A stretch of 5,392 nt of DNA, from NCBI GenBank assembly GCA_007570945.1, contig RKSH01000059.1, forward strand, positions 1 to 5,392, given 5' to 3'. Positions 1 to 4,893 of this stretch are shown in pieces. A program made the position numbers and the translations under genes. Under the pieces are notes generated by a model. The model saw nothing but the letters and a program-made list of their open reading frames with translations, ran no database searches and was not told where the DNA came from. Within the stretch, counting starts at the first letter, position 1. The number at the start of each line of letters is the position of its first letter. Source of the DNA: Gammaproteobacteria bacterium. GTDB taxonomy: Bacteria; Pseudomonadota; Gammaproteobacteria; Arenicellales; Spongiicolonaceae.

Positions 1-249
1 CACCTCGCCGTCCGGCCGGGTGATGACGATGCGCGCGGGGCCGGCTTCGTCACGGTGAAAGCCCAGCAGGAACACGCCGCCGGCCGAGACGCGCACCGGC
101 CGCCCGTCCACCGTCACCGACGCGCCCGGCACGGTGCGCGCGGTGACCAAACCGCCTTGCACCGCCTCGCCGCGCAACTCCAGCGCCGCGGCCGGGGCGC
201 TGGCCAACGCCGCCGCAAACGCCAACAGCGCCGTCACCCTCACCCTCAC
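1..249 (-). CDS. Secreted protein N-terminus, probable M23-family metallopeptidase (partial)
   Basis: The minus strand reads 83 codons from a GTG at 249-247 to the left edge with no stop, so only the N-terminus is present. It opens with a signal peptide: two arginines at residues 2 and 4, an alanine/leucine-rich core, and an A-x-A cleavage site near residue 22. The mature part carries a G-E-A-V-Q-G-G-L-V motif (27-35), then a segment on the pattern PGA-VTVDGRPVRV, then FLLGFHRD. From memory, this 'QGGL / PGA-V-LDG-PVRV / F-FGF-RD' layout is typical of the domain preceding the peptidase domain in a proteobacterial M23 (LytM-type) family. The catalytic zinc site would lie outside the window, so enzymatic function is inferred. 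Alternative in-frame starts are TTG at 255 and GTG at 243 and 237; the 249 start keeps the arginines of the signal peptide. The gene is divergent from hpsN, with 53 bases between them. Confidence 0.7.
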   Translation of the reverse strand, partial: MRVRVTALLAFAAALASAPAAALELRGEAVQGGLVTARTVPGASVTVDGRPVRVSAGGVFLLGFHRDEAGPARIVITRPDGEV

Positions 250-282
250 CGCCAAAAAAATGCTACATTCACCGTCCGCGCA

Positions 283-291
283 ATCATAGCA
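283..291 (-). promoter_or_regulatory. Candidate extended -10 promoter for the M23-type gene
   Basis: On the minus strand the sequence TGCTATGAT fits an extended -10 element (TGn followed by a one-mismatch TATAAT). It would place a transcript start near position 276, giving a leader of about 27 bases before the GTG at 249. A good -35 box at 17 bases is not visible, which extended -10 promoters can tolerate. It is the only promoter-like element I see in the divergent gap. No equivalent was found facing hpsN. Confidence 0.35.
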
Positions 292-302
292 AACCGACGC
301 CT

Positions 303-1619
303 GTGGAGTTCCTCAAAAAAGCGCACAAAACCCCGGCCACCGACACCGCCGCCACGCGCCGCACCGTCGACGCCATGTTGGCCGAGATGGCCGGCGGCGG
401 TGCCGAGGCCGAGGCAAAAGCGCGCCACTACGCCCGCACGTTGGACAAATTTGACGGCGAAATCGTTATTGGCGAGGCGCAGAAAAAATCCGCCGCCGCC
501 CAACTGCCCGCGCAACTGAAAGAAGACATCGCGCGCGCCCATGGACGCATCCGCCGCTTTGCCGGGGCGCAAATGCGGTCCCTCGGCGAATTTCAAACCG
601 AATTGTCGCCCGGCCTCACCGCCGGCCAGCGGCTGATTCCGGTGTCCACCGCCGGCTGCTATGTACCCGGCGGCCGCTACGCCCACGTCGCCTCGGCGCT
701 GATGAGCATCACCACCGCCCGGGTCGCCGGCGTCGACTGCGTGGTCGCATGCTCGCCGCCCAACCCGGCGCATGCGGAGCACGGCATGCACCCGGCCATT
801 TTGCACGCCATGGTCACCGCCGGCGCCGACCGTATTTTGGCCATCGGCGGCGTGCAGGGCGTTGCGGCGCTCGCTTTTGGCTTGTTCACCGGCCGCCCGG
901 CCGACATCATCGCCGGCCCCGGCAACCGCTTTGTCGCCGAGGCCAAGCGCGCTTTGTACGGCCGCGTCGGCATCGACCTGTTCGCCGGGCCCACCGAGAT
1001 TTTGGTCATTGCCGACGCCACCGCCGACCCGGACATCGTCGCCGCCGACCTGGTGGGCCAGGCGGAGCACGGCGCCGACTCGCCGGCCTGGCTGGTCACC
1101 ACCGACGCCGCCCTGGCCGCCGCCGTCACCAAGCGCATCGCCGCCGCCATCGCCCGCCTGCCGGAGCCCAACCGCACCGCCGCCGCCGATGCCTGGCGCG
1201 ACTACGGCGAGGTGGCGCTGGCCGCCGACCGGGAACAGGCCGCCGCCGCCGCCGACCGCTACGCCGCCGAGCATGTGGAAGTGCACGCCGCCGACCATGA
1301 CTTTTGGCTGCGGCGCCTGCAGAACTACGGCTCGCTGTTCTTGGGCGAGGAAACCACCGTCGCTTTCGGCGACAAGACCGCCGGTCCCAACCACATCCTG
1401 CCCACCCGCGGCGCGGCGCGCTACACCGGCGGCCTCAGCGTCGGCAAGTTTCTGAAGACCGTCACCTGGCAGCGCATGACCCGCGCCGCCAACCGCGACA
1501 TCGCCGCCGCCGCCGCGCGCATCTCGCGGCTTGAGGGAATGGAAGGCCACGCCCTCACCTGCGACGCGCGCCTGCGCAAGTATTTTGACGGCGAGACTTT
1601 CAACACCGCCGCTTCGTGA
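303..1619 (+). CDS. hpsN: Sulfopropanediol 3-dehydrogenase, HisD-like (HpsN)
   Basis: This 438-residue protein belongs to the histidinol dehydrogenase superfamily but has the HpsN signature, not that of biosynthetic HisD. HpsN is a zinc- and NAD-dependent enzyme that oxidises the C3 alcohol of (R)-2,3-dihydroxypropane-1-sulfonate by two steps to sulfolactate. Visible motifs are an N-terminal EFLKKA-KTP, CYVPGGRYAHVASALMS (119-135, where HisD normally has a lysine and no Y-A-H), GGVQ (182-185), PADIIAGPGN (199-208), QAEHG (253-257), AEHVEVH (322-328), DKTAGPNHILPT (357-368) and LEGMEGHA (410-417). By analogy with HisD the zinc ligands would be Gln253, His256, Asp357 and His416, and the catalytic pair Glu323-His324; all are present. 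The GTG start at 303 matches the usual family N-terminus, although no Shine-Dalgarno is evident. It leads an operon with two further dehydrogenases and no histidine genes, which supports a catabolic role. A relative acting on another polyol or sulfonate cannot be excluded. Confidence 0.85.
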   Translation: MEFLKKAHKTPATDTAATRRTVDAMLAEMAGGGAEAEAKARHYARTLDKFDGEIVIGEAQKKSAAAQLPAQLKEDIARAHGRIRRFAGAQMRSLGEFQTELSPGLTAGQRLIPVSTAGCYVPGGRYAHVASALMSITTARVAGVDCVVACSPPNPAHAEHGMHPAILHAMVTAGADRILAIGGVQGVAALAFGLFTGRPADIIAGPGNRFVAEAKRALYGRVGIDLFAGPTEILVIADATADPDIVAADLVGQAEHGADSPAWLVTTDAALAAAVTKRIAAAIARLPEPNRTAAADAWRDYGEVALAADREQAAAAADRYAAEHVEVHAADHDFWLRRLQNYGSLFLGEETTVAFGDKTAGPNHILPTRGAARYTGGLSVGKFLKTVTWQRMTRAANRDIAAAAARISRLEGMEGHALTCDARLRKYFDGETFNTAAS

Positions 1620-1622
1620 ACC

Positions 1623-2378
1623 GTGGACAGCGACTCACTGTTTCGCCTCGACGGCAAACACGCCGTGGTCACCGGCGGCGGCACCGGCATCGGCAACGCC
1701 ATCGCCCATGCCCTGCACGCCGCCGGCGCGCGCATCACTGTGGCGGGCCGGCGTACCGATGTTTTGCGGCAGGCCGCGGAAAAGCTGGGCGATGCGACGG
1801 TGTTCACCTGGGACTTGTCCGCGATTGACGAAATCGACGCCGCCGCTTCGCGGCTTGCAACCACCGCCGGCGCGCCGGACATCGTGGTCAACGCCGCTTT
1901 CTGGCGCGCCCGGCAACCGGCGGCGGCGGTGACGCCGGCGGTGTGGCGCGCCACCGTGGACACCGGGCTGGCGGCGCCGTTTTTTGTCGCCCGCGCTTTC
2001 GCCCCGGCCATGTGCGAGCGCGGCTGGGGGCGCATCCTGAACATCGCCTCGCTGCAGTCGCGCCTGGCGTTCACCGGCGGCATCGTCTACGGCGCGGCCA
2101 AGGGCGGCGTCGCCCAACTGACCCGCGCCATGGCCGCCGAGTGGTCGCGCCACGGCGTGAACGCCAACGCCATCGCGCCGGGATTTTTCCCCACCGCCAT
2201 GACCGCGCCGCTGTTTGACGACGCCGCCACGGCCGCCGCCCTCGGCGCGCGCACCGCCATCGGCCGCAACGGCGAATTGCGCGACCTTCACGGCGCCGCG
2301 GTTTTTTTGTGCGCGCCGGCCAGCGACTATATCACCGGCCAGATGCTGTTTGTGGACGGCGGCTTCACCGTCACCTGA
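1623..2378 (+). CDS. Short-chain dehydrogenase/reductase (SDR), candidate DHPS 2-dehydrogenase
   Basis: This 251-residue classical SDR has the normal family length and is probably cytoplasmic. The nucleotide-binding motif TGGGTGIG is at 17-24. RR at 43-44 follows the second beta strand, where basic residues usually favour NADP. The NNAG-equivalent is VNAA (89-92). The catalytic Ser143, Tyr156 and Lys160 lie in NIAS and YGAAK, and APGFFPT is at 185-191. The C-terminus has the standard DYITGQ-L-VDGG ending. The helix-4 position that usually holds the fourth catalytic residue, Asn, appears to be Gly115 (VDTGLAAPF). The GTG start at 1623 lies three bases after the hpsN stop, so the two are almost certainly co-transcribed. 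In Cupriavidus pinatubonensis, HpsN works with two DHPS 2-dehydrogenases (HpsO, HpsP) that interconvert DHPS enantiomers through the 2-keto form. This gene is a candidate for one of them by context only; other polyol or keto-acid substrates are possible. Confidence 0.88.
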   Translation: MDSDSLFRLDGKHAVVTGGGTGIGNAIAHALHAAGARITVAGRRTDVLRQAAEKLGDATVFTWDLSAIDEIDAAASRLATTAGAPDIVVNAAFWRARQPAAAVTPAVWRATVDTGLAAPFFVARAFAPAMCERGWGRILNIASLQSRLAFTGGIVYGAAKGGVAQLTRAMAAEWSRHGVNANAIAPGFFPTAMTAPLFDDAATAAALGARTAIGRNGELRDLHGAAVFLCAPASDYITGQMLFVDGGFTVT

Positions 2379-3349
2379 TGAAGGCGATTTTCTACACCGC
2401 CGGCCGCCGACTGGAGTTGCGCGACGCCGCCCCGCCCGCGGCAAAAGCCGGCGAGGCGGTGGTGGCGGTGGACGCGGTGGGCATCTGCGGCAGCGACATG
2501 CACGCCTGGCTCGGCCACGACCCGCGCCGGGTGCCGCCGCTGATTTTGGGCCACGAAATCGCCGGGCGCCTGGGCGGCGCCGGCGGCGCGCGGGTGGCGG
2601 TCAACCCGCTGGTCACTTGCGGCGCATGCGCGCACTGCAAAAACGGGCGCGGCAACTTGTGCGCAAAACGCGAACTTCTGGGCATGCGCCTGCCCGGCGG
2701 ATTTGCCGAGCGCGTGGCGGTGGCCGAAAAAAATCTTCTGCCCATGCCGCCCGGGCTGTCCCCGGTGCAGGCGGCGTTGTGCGAGCCGCTGGCGGTTTGC
2801 GTGCATGCGCTGGCCCGCGCGGCGGCGGCCGGCGGTGAGGCCGCGGGCGGCGGCCGCGCGCTGGTGGTCGGCGGCGGCGGCATCGGTTTGCTGAGCGCGC
2901 TTTTGCTGCGCGGCGCCGGCGCCCAGGTTTGCATCGCCGAAACCAACCCGCTGCGGCGCGCGGTTTTGGCGAAGACGGACTGCGGCGCGGTGGTGGAAAG
3001 CGTCACCGAACAAAACCACTTCAGCCTGGTGGTGGACGCGGTGGGCAATGCCGCGACCCGCGCCAGCGCGGTGCGCGCGGCGGCCGGCGGCGGCGTGGTG
3101 GTGCACGTCGGCCTCGCCGACAACGACGGCGGGCTGGACACGCGCAAAATGACTTTGGAGGAAATCGCGTTCATCGGCGTCTACGCCTACACAGAAGTCG
3201 ATTTCGCCGCCGCCCTCGGCAAACTCGCGGCCGGCGCGCTAGGCGCTTTGGAATGGGTGGAGGCGCGCCCGCTCGCCGATGCGCCGCAAACTTTCGCCGA
3301 AATCCACGCCGGAAAATGCGCCGCGCCCAAAGTGGTGCTGCTGCCCTGA
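2378..3349 (+). CDS. Zinc-dependent medium-chain alcohol dehydrogenase (MDR), candidate DHPS 2-dehydrogenase
   Basis: This 323-residue protein has the two-domain layout of zinc alcohol/polyol dehydrogenases such as sorbitol or threonine dehydrogenase. Catalytic-zinc residues are Cys37 (GICGSD), His59-Glu60 (GHE) and Glu136 (CEPLA). The structural-zinc cysteines 81, 84, 87 and 95 are all present. The Rossmann glycine motif VVGGGGIG (163-170) binds the cofactor, and Glu945-type numbering is not needed to see an acidic residue (AETNP) ending the second strand, which favours NAD. The ATG at 2378 overlaps the SDR stop TGA by one base and matches the family start MKA-FY. An upstream in-frame ATG at 2309 would add 23 residues encoded inside the SDR and is unlikely. 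At 323 residues it is slightly shorter than the usual 340-350, with the shortening near the end. It is the last gene of the operon and the likely partner of HpsN and the SDR in handling both DHPS enantiomers. Its substrate is inferred from context. Confidence 0.87.
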   Translation: MKAIFYTAGRRLELRDAAPPAAKAGEAVVAVDAVGICGSDMHAWLGHDPRRVPPLILGHEIAGRLGGAGGARVAVNPLVTCGACAHCKNGRGNLCAKRELLGMRLPGGFAERVAVAEKNLLPMPPGLSPVQAALCEPLAVCVHALARAAAAGGEAAGGGRALVVGGGGIGLLSALLLRGAGAQVCIAETNPLRRAVLAKTDCGAVVESVTEQNHFSLVVDAVGNAATRASAVRAAAGGGVVVHVGLADNDGGLDTRKMTLEEIAFIGVYAYTEVDFAAALGKLAAGALGALEWVEARPLADAPQTFAEIHAGKCAAPKVVLLP

Positions 3350-3411
3350 GCGGCGCGCGTTTTAAATTGCAGCCATTGAACCAGAAGCCAGCGCCCACGC
3401 CGACCACCGCC

Positions 3412-3597
3412 ATGACTGAACCGGCCGGGGCGCAACTGCAACTGACGCGCCTTGCAAGTCCGACGCCGCCGATGGGCGCACATGCGCATTCCCAGGGTCC
3501 GGAGTCCGCCGCCGAGGATTTGCATTTCGACATCGGCAACGCTGGCGCGCTCAAATTCATCGCCGCCGCCGGCATGCCGGAGGCGCCGCCGGCATGA
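3412..3597 (+). pseudogene. UreF (urease accessory protein) N-terminal relic
   Basis: A 61-codon frame from an ATG at 3412 to a TGA at 3595-3597 is colinear with the start of UreF, the protein that helps load nickel into urease as part of the UreF/UreG/UreH complex. The recognisable stretch is AQLQLTRLASP (7-17), then GA-H-HSQG-E (22-31), then NAGALKFIA (43-51). From memory these correspond to family patterns close to LRLLQLASPALPVGA, YSQGLE and EASAARWIA. UreF is normally about 220 residues, so roughly three quarters are absent. Several hallmark positions differ: LP became PP, the aromatics before SQG became histidines, and GLE became GPE. No other urease gene is in the window. The stop overlaps the ATG of the next gene (ATGA). 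Alternatively, it could be an expressed micro-protein or a chance resemblance; the colinear match over about 45 residues makes chance less likely. Confidence 0.5.
3579..3583 (+). promoter_or_regulatory. Ribosome binding site of the small membrane protein
   Basis: GGAGG lies 10 bases before the ATG at 3594. It is one of the few good Shine-Dalgarno sequences in this window and supports that start codon. It sits inside the upstream UreF-like relic. Confidence 0.5.
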
Positions 3598-3821
3598 AAC
3601 GCTTCCACAAAAAAGTCGCGAAACTCCCCTTCCTCGCCCGCCAAATCATCGGCGTCCTGCTGGTCATCGGCGGCCTGTTTGGCTTCCTCCCGGTGCTGGG
3701 GTTCTGGATGATCCCCCTGGGGATTCTGGTCCTGTCCGTGGACTTCCGCTGGGCGCGGCGGGTTTATCTGCGGATGGTTGTGGTTTGGAGGAGGTGGAAA
3801 GGGAGAAAGCGGCGGGGGTGA
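3594..3821 (+). CDS. Small two-helix inner-membrane protein, PGPGW-like
   Basis: The frame encodes 75 residues. A basic N-terminus (KRFHKK) leads into two hydrophobic segments, about residues 18-30 and 32-49, separated by a short turn. The sequence then ends in a strongly basic tail (WRRWKGRKRRG). The motif GFLPVLGFWMIPLGILVLSVDF (29-50, written here as overlapping blocks GFLPVLGF and MIPLGILVLSVD) is characteristic of a widespread family of small hypothetical membrane proteins related to the PGPGW transmembrane domain. The length and topology fit an intact member. No biochemical function is established for these proteins to my knowledge. The many positive charges on both ends suggest that both termini face the cytoplasm. 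It follows the dehydrogenase operon by 244 bases that contain only the UreF-like relic, and it converges with the NADAR remnant 16 bases downstream. Confidence 0.75.
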   Translation: MKRFHKKVAKLPFLARQIIGVLLVIGGLFGFLPVLGFWMIPLGILVLSVDFRWARRVYLRMVVVWRRWKGRKRRG

Positions 3822-3837
3822 GGTCGGCGGCCGGGCA

Positions 3838-4232
3838 TTATCCGGGGTCGGAAACTAACAACTCGGGCTGGGCCTGTTGTTTATCGGTTGCCGATACGGT
3901 TGTGATTGCTTCACCGTCAAGCAGAAAGTCGCGAATATTTACCGGCTCAATGGTCGGCCACGGCTTTTCGTTTTTGATTTCTTCTCTCAATTCCATGAGC
4001 AATTTACCCGGGACATTCATCCCGACAAGCGTGTCGCTGCCATCAGGCTTCGCGCCCCAAAAATCATCCCTACGGGATTACGAGCCCCCGCTTTTTTCAG
4101 CAGATTGCTGAACTTGTCCCAATTTTGGACAAGTTTTACTTTCCGGCACCACCGCATGATGTCGACCCGCACCCGTTTCCAATCAAGTCGGGAATTATCC
4201 CGGTGTCTCTTGCTCTTCATTTTAGCCGCCAT
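3838..4232 (-). pseudogene. NADAR-family gene remnant (N-terminally truncated and frameshifted)
   Basis: Two minus-strand frames together reconstruct the C-terminal half of a NADAR-domain protein (DUF1768/YbiA-related). NADAR enzymes remove or process ADP-ribose conjugates; some act as antitoxins to DarT1 toxins by reversing guanine ADP-ribosylation on DNA. The first frame, from ATG 4232-4230, gives MAAKMKSK, RLDWKRVRVDIMRWC and KLVQNWDKFSNLL, and stays homologous to about 4080. The second, from 4077, gives SRRDDFWGAKPDGSDTLVG, then a GKLLMELREEI segment, and ends at the TAA at 3838-3840. Joining them needs a frameshift, and about four family residues (a P-I-V-E-type block) are missing, as expected from a 13-base deletion. 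The N-terminal half of the family, with the Y-F-SNF-type nucleotide-binding residues, is missing. The remnant starts at the OsmC stop codon (TAATG). Base composition is about 51% G+C, much lower than neighbouring genes, consistent with acquisition by transfer and later decay. Confidence 0.78.
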
Positions 4233-4702
4233 TACCCCTCCACCACCACCTCCCCCCTGACCGAATTCGCCAAAAAACAAAACCGATGCGCCCGCGCATG
4301 CAGGGCGCCCATGTCCTGCCGCGAGGGCGCATCACCCTTGAACTTAATTTGCGGCCGCAGGGTTATTTGGGTGATGGCCATTCTGCCGCGCTCGTCGGCT
4401 CCCAGGATTCCGGCCGCATTGTCCGCATAACTTTCCACAACCAGCCCGGCCTGTGCCGCGAAATGCAGGAAAAACAGCATGTGGCAACTGGCGATGGCGG
4501 CGACGAAAGCCTCTTCCGGGTCCACATTTTCGGCCGCTGAGTACGGCGGCGGCACATTGTGCGGCGATGACGACGCGGCCACCGTCACGCCGCCGTCAAA
4601 CCGCCAGGTGTGCGCGCGGCTGTATTTGTTGTCGCTGAACTTTTCACCGCGCCCGCGCGTCCATGATATTTTCGCGCAGTGTTCGGATTTTTTGCCGTTC
4701 AT
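4232..4702 (-). CDS. OsmC-family protein
   Basis: This 156-residue protein has the length and layout of OsmC/Ohr-family thiol peroxidases, which reduce organic hydroperoxides in the cytoplasm with a pair of cysteines. The two expected cysteines are Cys73 in AIASCHMLFFLHFA and Cys142 in HRFCFLANSV; the conserved arginine is probably Arg29 (YSRAHTW). NVDPEEAFVAA (59-69) is the usual lead into the first cysteine helix. The C-terminus (FLANSV-GEV) is of normal family form, so the gene is intact. I chose ATG 4702-4700 because a GGAAG at 4714-4710 sits seven bases upstream. A GTG at 4708-4706 overlapping the rubredoxin stop would add two residues. It is coupled to rubredoxin upstream, which could supply electrons, though that link is inference. 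Exact substrate is unknown; the SAAENVDPEEAF-type subgroup is not classical Ohr. Confidence 0.88.
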   Translation of the reverse strand: MNGKKSEHCAKISWTRGRGEKFSDNKYSRAHTWRFDGGVTVAASSSPHNVPPPYSAAENVDPEEAFVAAIASCHMLFFLHFAAQAGLVVESYADNAAGILGADERGRMAITQITLRPQIKFKGDAPSRQDMGALHARAHRFCFLANSVRGEVVVEG

Positions 4703-4704
4703 TG

Positions 4705-4887
4705 TCACACTTCCACCATCTCAAAATCCTCTTTCCCCGCGTCGCAGTCCGGGCAGCGCCAGGTTTCCGGCACATCCTCCCAGCGGGTGCCGGGGGGGAT
4801 GTCGTCCTCAGGCCAGCCCTTGGCTTCATCGTAGAGAAAGCCGCAAATCAGGCACATGTAAACCTTGAATTTTTTTTCTTCCGCCAC
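4705..4887 (-). CDS. Rubredoxin
   Basis: This 60-residue protein is a single rubredoxin domain, a small cytoplasmic electron carrier holding one iron in four cysteines. The ligands are Cys12 and Cys15 (YMCLICGF) and Cys45 and Cys48 (WRCPDC), with the usual C-x2-C spacing in both halves. Other family marks are Y-DE-KGWPEDDIPPGT (19-34) and WEDVPETW (36-43). Length is typical. The start is GTG at 4887-4885, six bases after the methyltransferase stop, with no obvious Shine-Dalgarno; the next in-frame ATG (residue 11) would leave almost nothing before the first cysteine. The stop overlaps or nearly touches the start of the OsmC-family gene, so the three minus-strand genes form one operon. Its redox partners are not identifiable from this window. 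Confidence 0.95.
   Translation of the reverse strand: MAEEKKFKVYMCLICGFLYDEAKGWPEDDIPPGTRWEDVPETWRCPDCDAGKEDFEMVEV
4710..4714 (-). promoter_or_regulatory. Ribosome binding site that decides the OsmC start
   Basis: On the minus strand GGAAG lies inside the end of the rubredoxin gene, seven bases before the ATG at 4702. This spacing favours the ATG over the GTG at 4708. Confidence 0.5.
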
Positions 4888-4893
4888 GCGGTT

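Noticed and set aside
235..249. Tandem GTGAGG hexamers on the minus strand
   Set aside because: These encode the V-R-V-R-V start of a signal peptide, and two and a half short copies need no special explanation; they only make the exact start codon uncertain.
55..519. 154-codon plus frame crossing the divergent gap
   Set aside because: It is a histidine/arginine-rich shadow of the peptidase gene and of hpsN, with no recognisable motif.
246..1550. Long minus-strand frame of 434 codons opposite hpsN
   Set aside because: It is glycine/alanine/valine-rich, matches no family I know, and is the antisense of a clear dehydrogenase with all its motifs. GC-rich codon use leaves antisense frames open.
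1635..2444. Long minus-strand frame opposite the SDR
   Set aside because: Composition is arginine/glycine-rich with no motif, and the plus strand carries an intact SDR.
3350..3372. GC-rich stretch followed by TTTT after the MDR stop, as a possible terminator
   Set aside because: No convincing stem with a loop can be drawn immediately before the short T run.
2929..3597. 222-codon plus frame spanning the end of the MDR gene and the next gap
   Set aside because: The first two thirds are an arginine/glycine-rich shadow of the MDR gene. Only the part from 3412 shows family resemblance, and that is listed separately as the UreF relic.
4233..4280. Glycine-run N-terminus of the frame that continues into the NADAR remnant
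   Set aside because: It is the out-of-frame reading of the OsmC C-terminus (GTGGTGGTGGAG) and has no NADAR resemblance.
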